This document shows, piece by piece, positions 6,617 through 12,747 of a stretch of DNA of 12,747 bases. Below the pieces are notes generated by a model. It was not told where the DNA came from. It saw only the letters and a list, made by a program, of their open reading frames with translations, and ran no database searches. The position numbers were made by a program, and so were the translations under genes. This DNA comes from Chloroflexota bacterium (GTDB lineage Bacteria > Chloroflexota > Dehalococcoidia > SM23-28-2 > RBG-16-64-32), in contig VBJT01000155.1 of assembly GCA_005880075.1 (NCBI GenBank), forward strand, positions 1-12,747, read 5' to 3'. Position 1 is the stretch's first letter; each line of letters opens with the position of its first letter.

Positions 6617-7687
6617 TTATAACCCCTGAGGCCGGGTCAGCGGCCCCCGGTCCGATACCCACTCCGCGTACGGAGCCGCCGTGAGTTCAGCAAGCGCCAG
6701 CAGCACGGTATCGTAGTTCACCCGCCACCCCACGAAGTGCTTCCAGCAGTCGTCGCGGTCCGGCTTCAGTGGCAAGTTCGCGGCGATCAACCGCTCGTAC
6801 GCCGCATCGAACTCGGCGCGCGAGATGCTGATCGGGTCGTCCGCGCGCGGGTGGGAGTCGTGGGGTATCCCGAAGAATGACGCGATGTTCTGCAGCGCGA
6901 GGTACCCCGCTCGGATACAAAGGTCCGCTCGCGAATCTCGCGGAATGTCTACAGTAGAGCTGGCCAGCGCGGCCGCGTCCAGCACCGTGCCCGCCGCTGT
7001 TATCCACGAACGCTCCGGCTTCGGCGACCGGAAGAAGGTCAGCGCCGCAAGAGAGGTGTGCGTCTCCTCCAGCTCGACGAACCACGCCTCCCAGCGTTCC
7101 CACAGATCACCCAGCCGCCCGAGCCACTGGATCCTCTGATATCGGGCCAACAGTTCGACTGACGACGGCGGCGAGCCAGCGCGCACCTCGAGCATGCCGA
7201 CCAGCGCTTCCCGCCGAGAGAATGTGCTGTACAGCGCCGGAAGATACGCGATCAACAGCGCGATCAAGATCAGACCAATCGCGGCCTCACTAAACGCCAC
7301 CGCTGTAGTACTGGCATCTTCTCCGGGCGAGGCAAACCCAAGAGTCAGCAGCGAGGAGCCGCTCAGGATGAAGCTGTCGTGCAGGCCATCGCCTGTGAAT
7401 AGCAGGAAGATGCCGGTATATCCGAGGAGCACCATCGCCAGCCAGACAATGACAAGCATCAGCAGGCCGGAAGGCGCATACCATGCCATCAGGCGGTCCG
7501 TCTGCTCGTAGGTCGAGAAACTCATCGCCCGGACTTCGTACAGCCTCCGGATCATTGCAAAGACTAGCCTCGCCACGCGGTCCCGGGAGCTACGCGGGAC
7601 AACCAGCACCCGCAATGCAGACACGATCGCCAGGACCACAAGCGCGACACCGGCGATGCAAGCGACGACTTCGAGAAGCGGATTCAC
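6617..7687 (-). CDS. Ion-channel-like membrane protein with degenerate pore filter
   Basis: A 356-residue protein. Membrane helices lie at about residues 8-30 and 71-97, and a third at about 131-152. Between the last two is a pore-loop-like segment, LSGSSLLTLGFASP (108-121), placed as in two-helix K+ channels. The filter reads TLGFAS instead of the canonical TVGYGD. The C-terminal ~200 residues are soluble, largely helical, and contain Trp-rich stretches (QWLGRLGDLWERWEAWF) with no domain I recognise. The start is GTG at 7687, with GGAAGA a few bases upstream. Proteins of this type are often annotated as potassium-channel-like or hypothetical; whether this one conducts ions is unknown. It is transcribed convergently to the SnoaL-like gene and divergently from the amidohydrolase. 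Confidence 0.75.
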   Translation of the reverse strand: MNPLLEVVACIAGVALVVLAIVSALRVLVVPRSSRDRVARLVFAMIRRLYEVRAMSFSTYEQTDRLMAWYAPSGLLMLVIVWLAMVLLGYTGIFLLFTGDGLHDSFILSGSSLLTLGFASPGEDASTTAVAFSEAAIGLILIALLIAYLPALYSTFSRREALVGMLEVRAGSPPSSVELLARYQRIQWLGRLGDLWERWEAWFVELEETHTSLAALTFFRSPKPERSWITAAGTVLDAAALASSTVDIPRDSRADLCIRAGYLALQNIASFFGIPHDSHPRADDPISISRAEFDAAYERLIAANLPLKPDRDDCWKHFVGWRVNYDTVLLALAELTAAPYAEWVSDRGPLTRPQGL

Positions 7688-7828
7688 GGTCTTCCGTCGC
7701 GGTTCTGCACTCGAGAAGTCGCCGAGTCAACGAGGGGAATGCTGGCGGTCATTGGGAACTATTAGCGGCGGGGAAACGGCATGTGTCAATTCACGCCCAG
7801 CGAGCGAGCGACTTCCGCTTCCCTGATG

Positions 7829-7842
7829 CAGGCTTTAGCCTG
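7829..7842. promoter_or_regulatory. Perfect inverted repeat just upstream of amidohydrolase start
   Basis: CAGGCTTTAGCCTG is a perfect 6-bp stem with a two-base loop. It ends five bases before the amidohydrolase ATG at 7848, where a Shine-Dalgarno would lie; no good one is seen. It could be a dispersed repeat, a protein-binding site or an RNA hairpin affecting translation. Nothing else recognisable was found in 7688-7847, the gap between the divergent genes. Confidence 0.4.
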
Positions 7843-7847
7843 AGAAC

Positions 7848-9137
7848 ATGACATCTCTCCTCATCCACAACGCCACCCTCATCGACGGCACCGGCGCCGA
7901 CCCGCGTGACGGTGTTTCCATCCTCGTCGAGGACGACCGCATCGCCCGCATCGCTCCCGCGAGCGGACTCAAGCCCGAACGCGAGGCGACAGTCATCGAC
8001 GCCACCGGCCGCTTTCTCCTCCCCGGTCTCATGGACGCCCACGTCCACTTCTCCGCCACTGAAGCCGACGGCCGTACGTCTCGCCCACTCGCCGCCTTCG
8101 CCCTGCGCGTCGCCGCCTTCATCGAGGAGACCCTCGACCAGGGCTTCACCACCGTCCGCGACGCCGGTGGTCTCGACCCGGCCTGGGCGCAAGTCGTCGC
8201 CGATGGCATTCTCCGCGGCCCGCGCATTCTTCCGAGCGGCGCCTTCCTCTCGCAGACCGGCGGCCACGGCGACTGGCGCACGCCCCACCAGGACACCATC
8301 GAGCACGGCACCGGCGGCCTCCACGCCGGCTTCATCATCTGCGACGGCGCCGACGAGGTGCGCAAGGCCGCCCGGGACCAGCTCCGCCGCGGCGCGACTC
8401 AGATCAAGGTGATGGCCTCCGGTGGCGCCGCCTCGCCCACCGACCCGATCGACGCCACGCAGTTCACCGTCGAGGAGTTGCGCGCCGCCGTCGATGAAGC
8501 CCGCGTCCGTGACACCTACGTTCTTGCCCACGCCTACCATCCGAAGAGCATCGCGAACTGCCTCGAAGCCGGCGTCCGCAGCATCGAGCACGGCAACCTC
8601 CTCGACGAAAAGACCGCGCGGGATATGGCAAGCGAGGCCGCCTTCCTCGTTCCAACGCTGGTGACGTACGATGTGCTCTCCGAACGCGGGGAACAGCTTG
8701 GCATGGCGAAATCGAGCGTCGAGAAGATCCGCTATGTCGGCGCTTCCGGCGAGGACTCGATCCGCATCGCCATGGAGGCCGGCGTCCGCATCGGCTCCGG
8801 CTCCGACCTCCTCGGCGAGCCGATGCGCGAGAAAGCCCGAGAACTCGTCCTCCAGGCGCGCGTAATGGGCCCGGTGGGCGCTATCGTCGCCGCCACAAAG
8901 ACTAACTCCGAGCTCTTCGGCCTCTCGGATCGCATCGGCACCGTCGAGGAAGGCAAGCAGGCGGACCTCATCCTCGTCGACGGCGACCCGCTCGCCGACA
9001 TCGCCGTTCTCGTAGACGCCTCCCGAATTAACGTCGTGCTGAAAGACGGCGAGGTCGTTAAGGACCTGGATTCAGGCCAAGCGCGGTCAGTGGCCATAGG
9101 GGCGCAGAACGCGTCTCTCGCCACCAGCGATCGCTAG
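7848..9137 (+). CDS. Metal-dependent amidohydrolase (imidazolonepropionase/Xaa-Pro dipeptidase-like)
   Basis: A 429-residue amidohydrolase-superfamily enzyme. The N-terminal beta-sandwich half (LLIHNATLIDGTG...ATVIDATGRFLLPGLMDAHVHF) leads into the TIM barrel. Metal ligands are visible: H65 and H67 in DAHVH, K187 in QIKVMASGG as the likely carboxylated lysine, H228 in VLAHAYH, H248 in SIEHGN, and D320 in GSGSD. The C-terminal strand segment KQADLILVDGDPLADIAVL closes the sandwich. This set matches the binuclear subgroup often annotated as imidazolonepropionase-like or prolidase-like hydrolases acting on cyclic amides or dipeptides. No histidine-degradation genes are adjacent, so the substrate is open. 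The length is typical of the family. Confidence 0.92.
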   Translation: MTSLLIHNATLIDGTGADPRDGVSILVEDDRIARIAPASGLKPEREATVIDATGRFLLPGLMDAHVHFSATEADGRTSRPLAAFALRVAAFIEETLDQGFTTVRDAGGLDPAWAQVVADGILRGPRILPSGAFLSQTGGHGDWRTPHQDTIEHGTGGLHAGFIICDGADEVRKAARDQLRRGATQIKVMASGGAASPTDPIDATQFTVEELRAAVDEARVRDTYVLAHAYHPKSIANCLEAGVRSIEHGNLLDEKTARDMASEAAFLVPTLVTYDVLSERGEQLGMAKSSVEKIRYVGASGEDSIRIAMEAGVRIGSGSDLLGEPMREKARELVLQARVMGPVGAIVAATKTNSELFGLSDRIGTVEEGKQADLILVDGDPLADIAVLVDASRINVVLKDGEVVKDLDSGQARSVAIGAQNASLATSDR

Positions 9138-9200
9138 CTCGATGGCTTTGGTATCTACGATCTCGATCGCCACCCGGGGTGCTGCGCCCAGGGACGGCCC

Positions 9201-9226
9201 ATTCGCTTATTCGCTCTCCATTCGCT
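9201..9226 (+). repeat. Three ATTCGCT copies upstream of methyltransferase
   Basis: The heptamer ATTCGCT occurs at 9201-9207, 9209-9215 and 9220-9226, on the same strand, 12 bases before the methyltransferase ATG. This 9138-9237 gap has no clear Shine-Dalgarno or promoter. The arrangement resembles degenerate short tandem repeats between genes, like the heptamer arrays near 11150. Confidence 0.5.
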
Positions 9227-9237
9227 GACGATGCCCC

Positions 9238-10032
9238 ATGACTGACCGCGATCGCCTCAAAATCACCTTCAACCAAGTCGCCGAAACCTATGACCGCGCC
9301 CGCCCCAACTACCCGGAACGGCTCTTCGAAGATCTGATCGCCCTCGCAAAACTGCAATCCGGCGCCGATCTCCTCGAGATCGGCTGCGGCACCGGCCGCA
9401 CGACTCTCCCTCTCGCCCAGCGCGGCTTCCGCATCACCTGTATCGAGCTCGGCGAGAACCTCGCCGCGGTGGCCCGCCGCAACCTCTCGCCGCTCCCGAA
9501 CGTCCGCGTCGTCGTCGCGCCATTCGAGACGTGGGACGCGGGCGGCCAAACCGTCGATCTCGCTTACGCCGCCTCCTCCTGGCACTGGCTCGACCCCGAA
9601 ATCCGCTATCCAAGGGCGGCGGCTTTGCTGAAGCCCGGAGGTTCGCTCGCCATTATCAGCGGCGGGCATGCCTTCCCTCAGGATGCCGACCCCTTCTTCT
9701 TCGAGATCCAGGACGTCTATCGCGAGCTCGACATGCAGCCCAAAGGCGAGCAGTGGCCGCCGCCGCTGCCCGAGGATGTCCCGGATCTACGCGAGGAGAT
9801 CGAGGCCACCGGGCTTTTCGCTGAGTTCCAGTCCCGCCGTTACGTCTGGGAAAAGCTGTACACCGCCGAAACGTACATCGCGCTGCTAAACAGCTTCTCC
9901 GGTCACATCGCCCTCGAGCCGGCCAAGCGGGACTACCTCTACCGCAAGGTCCGCGAGCGCATCACCGCCCGCCCGGACCGACGAGTCCGCCGCCACTGGC
10001 TCGCCATCCTCAATCTAGCCCGGAAGCGCTAA
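9238..10032 (+). CDS. Class I SAM-dependent methyltransferase
   Basis: A 264-residue Rossmann-fold methyltransferase. Motif I is LLEIGCGTGRTT (about residues 45-56). The acidic residue E70 in CIELGENL is placed to bind the ribose hydroxyls of S-adenosylmethionine. Later motifs are DLAYAASSWHWLDPE (about 110-124) and LLKPGGSLAIISGG, as in the Methyltransf_11/25 type. The opening FNQVAETYDRARPNYPERLF is common to this subgroup, which includes UbiE-like and uncharacterised small-molecule methyltransferases. The C-terminal region is helical and probably forms the acceptor pocket. I chose the ATG at 9238; an ATG seven bases earlier is out of frame. The substrate cannot be told, and the amidohydrolase upstream is not obviously linked. 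Confidence 0.9.
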   Translation: MTDRDRLKITFNQVAETYDRARPNYPERLFEDLIALAKLQSGADLLEIGCGTGRTTLPLAQRGFRITCIELGENLAAVARRNLSPLPNVRVVVAPFETWDAGGQTVDLAYAASSWHWLDPEIRYPRAAALLKPGGSLAIISGGHAFPQDADPFFFEIQDVYRELDMQPKGEQWPPPLPEDVPDLREEIEATGLFAEFQSRRYVWEKLYTAETYIALLNSFSGHIALEPAKRDYLYRKVRERITARPDRRVRRHWLAILNLARKR

Positions 10033-10059
10033 GACGCGCCCGATCAATCGCCAACGCCG

Positions 10060-10830
10060 CTACCCCACCGTCATCCTGAGCGGCGACCAGCTTCGCGCGG
10101 AGAATATCGCCACTCCGCGAAGGGATCTGGGGTGGGGCCGGCGGTTGCGCCGGGAGTTCCCGGCAGAGTCACCCCCTCGCCGAATCCGGGCACGATGGCC
10201 CTCCGCCCGCACCAGCGTCGCTGCACTGAGGTCGCCGGCGACTACCGTCAATGATGTGATGCGCACGACCGTGAGCGTTCCGCCGGCGTCCACCACCAGT
10301 ACATCTTCCTCGAGTGACAGCACGCTCCCATACTCGATCCGCACATGCCTTCCGTTCTCTTGTATTTCCGGAGTACCGTTTCCCGCTGAGCACCCGTCGG
10401 GCTGGGGTGTAGGCGTAACCGGAGGGGAGGTGGCTTCGGGAGTCGGGTCGGGCGTCGGACTCGGCGTCGCTTGCGGCGTGGGCACCGCAGTGGCCGCCTT
10501 CGCAGGCGTTGGTGCCGGCTGCCCGGGTGCCGGCGTTGGTCGCGCATCGCGGGGCCCGGCGACCGCAGCGAGTACGGCCACGGCCGGCGTAGTCGTTGGG
10601 GGCGCAGTCGCTTGCGGCGACTCATTTGCCGCCGCTGATTCCTCCGGCGCTGCCGGACCCGGGTCGCTCTCAGCCCGCCCGGCCGTCCCGCTCCTGTGCG
10701 GTTCGTCCGCGCCCGCTTCGGCGACGACCTCTTCCCCAGAGCCGAGGCTGTTGAGCGGCCTCCCCGGGTTTGCGCCTAATAGGCTCAACAAGCAAAACAA
10801 CCCTACAATGACGACACGAACCAGTAACAT
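10060..10830 (-). CDS. Secreted or membrane-anchored Pro/Thr-rich protein
   Basis: A protein of about 256 residues, not matched to a family. From the ATG at 10830 it opens with a short basic stretch and a hydrophobic helix (LVRVVIVGLFCLLSLLG), a signal peptide or anchor. A long Ala/Pro/Thr/Ser-rich linker with PTPxPTP-like runs follows (roughly nt 10420-10700 in reverse). A small beta-rich segment comes next (VRIEYGSVLSLEEDVLVVDAGGTLTVVRITSLTVVAGDLSAATLVRAEG), resembling the DUF5666-like fold in general feel only. A GTG at 10902 would extend the frame by 24 residues and put the hydrophobic helix internally; I prefer 10830. The last ~40 residues are Arg-rich and are read through the palindromic element at 10062-10138, so the original C-terminus may have ended earlier. 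Confidence 0.6.
   Translation of the reverse strand: MLLVRVVIVGLFCLLSLLGANPGRPLNSLGSGEEVVAEAGADEPHRSGTAGRAESDPGPAAPEESAAANESPQATAPPTTTPAVAVLAAVAGPRDARPTPAPGQPAPTPAKAATAVPTPQATPSPTPDPTPEATSPPVTPTPQPDGCSAGNGTPEIQENGRHVRIEYGSVLSLEEDVLVVDAGGTLTVVRITSLTVVAGDLSAATLVRAEGHRARIRRGGDSAGNSRRNRRPHPRSLRGVAIFSARSWSPLRMTVG
10062..10138. repeat. Imperfect palindromic element at the 3' junction
   Basis: Outer arms CCCCACC (10063-10069) and GGTGGGG (10131-10137) are complementary. An inner stem pairs CTTCGCGCGGAG (10091-10102) with CTCCGCGAAG (10113-10122), with one bulge around a ten-base loop. Together they give a ~75-bp stem-rich element of the CGTCATCCTGAG...GAAGGGATCTGG type, often seen as dispersed repeats between bacterial genes. 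It lies in the convergent junction between the methyltransferase and the secreted-protein gene and encodes the latter's last ~25 codons. No T-run follows, so a terminator role is uncertain. Confidence 0.6.
10149..10164. repeat. Short perfect hairpin, 7-bp stem
   Basis: GCCGGGA (10149-10155) and TCCCGGC (10158-10164) form a perfect 7-bp stem with a two-base loop. It lies within the 3' part of the secreted-protein frame, next to the larger palindromic element, and may belong to the same repeat cluster. Confidence 0.4.
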
Positions 10831-10877
10831 TCTATCGACGTGCTTCGGTCCAGCGACGAAGCACCACATTACAAAAT

Positions 10878-10887
10878 GTTGATCAAC
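10878..10887. promoter_or_regulatory. Palindrome GTTGATCAAC upstream of secreted-protein gene
   Basis: A perfect 10-bp palindrome in a locally AT-rich patch, about 50 bases upstream of the preferred ATG at 10830 (minus strand). It could be an operator half-site pair. No convincing -35/-10 pair was found with it. Confidence 0.3.
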
Positions 10888-10902
10888 TGACCCTAGGCTC
10901 AC

Positions 10903-11218
10903 CCGCTACCGATCGCCCCGCGGAGACCGGTTAGCCCGTCTTCTAGTCAAATTGCGTTTCCCTCGAGGCCATTGCTCTCAAACGTCCTGTCCGCCTAGGG
11001 AGGATCGGGCGGGGCACTTACGCCCCGTTCATTCAGACACAATTCCGCCGGAGGCCGGGGTTGGGTGTCCCCCAAATCACCTGCCGGGTGGGTGGGAAAG
11101 AACGACGCTCGGGACACACGTCGACCCTGATCTTGTTAGGCCGACAACTACTAACTGACGACTGACAACTGCCGCGAAGCCTCCTCCGCCCCGGCACTCA
11201 GCACCCAGCACTCCACCC
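10903..11218. other. Non-coding gap between secreted-protein and YdcZ-like genes
   Basis: No open frame here has coding character, and I see no tRNA-like fold. A GC hairpin, CGGGGC-ACTTAC-GCCCCG, occupies 11010-11027. It could weakly terminate a transcript from the gene at 11219-11737, but there is no T-run on either strand. The right part carries two heptamer arrays (11144-11171 and 11195-11222). Confidence 0.5.
11144..11171. repeat. Heptamer tandem array A (four units)
   Basis: Four degenerate 7-base units run in register at 11144, 11151, 11158 and 11165, with approximate consensus ACAACTG. Read on the other strand it gives the CAGTTGTCAGT-type text familiar from short tandem repetitive sequences in cyanobacteria and other bacteria. 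Confidence 0.6.
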
Positions 11219-11222
11219 TCAG
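11195..11222. repeat. Heptamer tandem array B (four units)
   Basis: Four units start at 11195, 11202, 11209 and 11216, with consensus CACTCAG (units 2-4 degenerate). The array lies 23 bases after array A, and its last unit overlaps the stop codon of the YdcZ-like gene at 11219-11221. Confidence 0.6.
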
Positions 11223-11737
11223 TCCGCAAACCGCACCACCACCGCCCCCGCCAGCACCACCGCCAGCCCAACCAGCCGCAGCGCCCCGGCCGAATGCACC
11301 GCGTTCCCGAACGCACCGGCATGGTCGTACACGACCGCGCCGCCTAGCTGACCGAACGTCACACCCACCAGGAACAGCGCGATCCCCATCTTCGGCGCCG
11401 CGTACCCGATCCCCAGCAGATACGCCAGGGCGAAGAACCCCGTAATCGCGTAGTACGGCTCGAGTCCCCGCACCGAGACAGCCAGAGCGACCGCTGCCGC
11501 AATGGCAACCGCCACGAAGAGGCCGAAGCGATCGAACGGCGCCGCGAGCAAGGGCGAACGCCCACCGAGACCACGCACGACGAGGATGACCGCGATGCCG
11601 GTGATCGCCGCGGCCATGTTGATCCACGTCGCCTCATAGGCGCTCTTCTCCCGCCCGATCGACGCCAGCATCGCCGCCTGCGTCGCCGCGCAAACCCCCA
11701 CCACCATCGCCGCAAGCAGATACAACGTAGTGGTCAC
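11219..11737 (-). CDS. YdcZ/DUF606-type small DMT-superfamily membrane protein
   Basis: A 172-residue, very hydrophobic protein with five or six predicted membrane helices, at about residues 4-26, 38-56, 71-89, 94-111, 115-134 and 151-169. The segment FGQLGGAVVYDHAGAFG near the C-terminus matches the conserved QxxGxxxxDHxGxFG signature of the YdcZ (DUF606) half-transporters of the drug/metabolite transporter superfamily. Its length is right for a single-domain member, which probably acts as a dimer. The GTG start at 11737 is well supported by AGGAGG (minus-strand reading of 11744-11749), spaced six bases away. The substrate is unknown. No second YdcZ gene lies beside it, so it may form homodimers. 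Confidence 0.82.
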   Translation of the reverse strand: MTTTLYLLAAMVVGVCAATQAAMLASIGREKSAYEATWINMAAAITGIAVILVVRGLGGRSPLLAAPFDRFGLFVAVAIAAAVALAVSVRGLEPYYAITGFFALAYLLGIGYAAPKMGIALFLVGVTFGQLGGAVVYDHAGAFGNAVHSAGALRLVGLAVVLAGAVVVRFAD

Positions 11738-11743
11738 GTTCTG

Positions 11744-11749
11744 CCTCCT
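11744..11749 (-). promoter_or_regulatory. Shine-Dalgarno for the YdcZ-like gene
   Basis: The minus strand reads AGGAGG six bases before the GTG start, a near-consensus ribosome binding site that fixes the start. It is the strongest such site in the window. Confidence 0.75.
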
Positions 11750-11915
11750 TCATTGCTCAATTCAGTACTAGCTTCTGAGCAGTCGTCGGGGGTCAGGGTT
11801 GGCCGCGCCTTATCCCGTGTCCGCCCATCCTGCTTCGCCGTATCCAGCGCGCCCCAGCACAACGACTCAGCCTGACTCCGCTCGCACGTGTCACCTATCA
11901 AGCGGCTAGTGTAAT

Positions 11916-12439
11916 TTGCGCGCGCAAGGTGTACACGTGGGATCGGATAGTTCGCTTTACCTCATCAACGCCGATGGCAGCGGCCGCACGAGGTTCACAG
12001 ACGCGCCCGAATGCGTGACAGCCTCATTTCCTTCGCCTGAGTGGTCACCCGCGGGCGACCGCCTCGCCTGCATGGCTTCAACCAACGACCGAACGCAACA
12101 AACTCTGGCTATCGTCGACCAGTCGGGACAGGTGCTGGGGAGGATGCCAGCATCCAGGGTGTTCGAGATCGCTTGGTCACCCAGTGGCAACGCGCTCCTC
12201 TCCAGTCGGCCGATACGATGACCATTATCGACAGCCAAGGCGCTCTGATCACCCAATTAGGTCCCACCGTTGGATCAGCGATGTCAGGTATCCAACGCTA
12301 TCCATTGTGGTCTCCCGACGGCCTCAGAATCGCCTACTGGGCCGCGGATGCGGCCGAGTTGCGCATCTTCTCATTGGAGTCTCTCAGCGAGCAGACTGTC
12401 GCATCGCCGACTACCCCTCCGGTGCAAACCGGCGCGTGA
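11916..12439 (+). pseudogene. TolB/WD40-like beta-propeller remnant, frameshifted
   Basis: The first part (11916-12221) encodes SLYLINADGSGRTRFTDAP and PEWSPAGDRLACMAS, later FEIAWSPSGNALL, the repeating blades of TolB-type propellers. The frame then hits TGA at 12219-12221. Blade sequence continues in another frame: ADTMTIIDSQGALI and YPLWSPDGLRIAYWAADAAELRIFSLES, ending at TGA 12437-12439. A single-base loss around 12190-12215 would explain this. The only start is a poor TTG at 11916 with no signal peptide, so the 5' end is also missing. Propellers of this type are normally periplasmic or secreted with several more blades. This looks like a decayed or mis-sequenced fragment. Confidence 0.7.
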
Positions 12440-12597
12440 ATCGATCATCTTGAAGTCAACCAACATCACGCGGCTTCTACCACGAAAACAGAGGCCCCTA
12501 AAACGAAATTTTTTCCGAAAGCAATCAAGCGACAACCACCCAAACGGCAGTTCGATCGAGACGATTGAAAGCTGACCGCTGATAACTGACAGCTTCG
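12440..12597. other. AT-rich repeat-bearing gap
   Basis: No gene is seen. Positions 12478-12520 include CCACGAAAACAGAGG and an A/T-rich run with six T's, the sort of text found in dispersed CACGAAAA-type repeats. The right end holds heptamer array C, directly before the stop codon of the NorD-like gene. Confidence 0.4.
12570..12597. repeat. Heptamer tandem array C
   Basis: Units start at 12570, 12577 and 12584, with consensus near ARCTGAC; a fourth, degraded unit starts at 12591. It abuts the stop codon of the minus-strand NorD-like gene, as array B abuts the stop of the YdcZ-like gene. Confidence 0.55.
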
Positions 12598-12747
12598 CTA
12601 AGCCGTCAGCTCCCGGTACAGCGACGTAATCCGCGACGGCATCGACTCGATGTCCGGCACCACCGCGTACCCGATGTCCGCGCACATCTGCTTCAGGTAG
12701 TCGTGCCCGTAGCGGTCCACCGTCATGCAGAACGGCGTGATCCCCTT
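12598..12747 (-). CDS. C-terminal end of NorD-like VWA-domain protein (partial)
   Basis: The minus strand is open from the right edge to TAG (read at 12598-12600), giving 49 residues: KGITPFCMTVDRYGHDYLKQ, then MCADIGYAVVPDIESMPSRI and TSLYRELTA. The pattern GI-PF-TVDR-(x)4-YL, followed by a small strand and a final LYR-LT, is the ending of NorD/CbbO-type von Willebrand factor A proteins. These work with MoxR-type AAA+ ATPases to mature or activate metalloenzymes such as nitric oxide reductase or Rubisco. Most of the gene is outside the window, so the exact subfamily and partner cannot be told. Confidence 0.75.
   Translation of the reverse strand, partial: KGITPFCMTVDRYGHDYLKQMCADIGYAVVPDIESMPSRITSLYRELTA

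Noticed and set aside
10903..11143. Possible tRNA or small RNA in the gap
   Set aside because: No cloverleaf or T-loop sequence found by eye; only one GC hairpin without a T-run.
11144..11222. CRISPR-like array
   Set aside because: Units are seven bases with no unique spacers, and no cas genes are near.

Overview
The window is GC-rich, gene-dense bacterial chromosome. Codons are strongly biased to G/C in the third position, and two short dehydrogenase genes use overlapping stop/start junctions. The organism cannot be named from this sequence. A membrane-anchored heterodisulfide-reductase-like Fe-S protein, abundant SDRs and amidohydrolases, and many short dispersed repeats in gaps and gene ends are compatible with a Chloroflexota (Dehalococcoidia-like) or similar uncultivated lineage. 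That placement is inference. Two genes look frameshifted, and both are single-base events, so assembly error in a draft or metagenomic genome is possible.

Layout, left to right. (1) 3-2189 (+): a 5'-truncated HdrD/GlpC-type Fe-S oxidoreductase fused to a NarI-like membrane domain. (2) 2230-3516 (+): a lower-GC orphan gene with a PD-(D/E)XK nuclease signature, overlapping the next gene by ATGA. (3) 3513-4538 and 5262-6200 (+): two close SDR paralogues, separated by a Phd/VapC toxin-antitoxin pair (4606-5254) whose toxin is frameshifted; a small SnoaL-like gene (6212-6607) follows. (4) 6617-7687 (-): a membrane protein with a K+-channel-like pore region and a non-canonical filter. (5) 7848-9137 (+): a metal-dependent amidohydrolase, then 9238-10032 (+): a SAM methyltransferase. 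(6) 10060-10830 (-): a secreted or anchored Pro/Thr-rich protein, and 11219-11737 (-): a YdcZ-type small membrane protein. (7) 11916-12439 (+): a decayed TolB/WD40-like propeller fragment. (8) 12598-12747 (-): the C-terminal end of a NorD-like VWA protein running off the right edge.

These genes do not form one obvious pathway. The Fe-S protein would pass electrons between a soluble donor and the quinone pool. The SDRs, SnoaL-like protein, amidohydrolase and methyltransferase are generic small-molecule enzymes. The nuclease and toxin-antitoxin genes look like accessory insertions into this metabolic background.

The most notable signal is a shared C-terminal tail. The Fe-S oxidoreductase and the first SDR are unrelated proteins, yet both end in the same ~30-residue extension (NGG...EVPPExVEAGETPTV-stop). 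The two copies differ mostly at synonymous third positions, and each lies directly upstream of an accessory cassette. Other signals are heptamer repeat arrays at several intergenic sites, a ~75-bp palindromic element that supplies the 3' end of a coding region, an in-frame 9-residue tandem repeat inside the Fe-S protein, and loss of the catalytic serine in one SDR paralogue.
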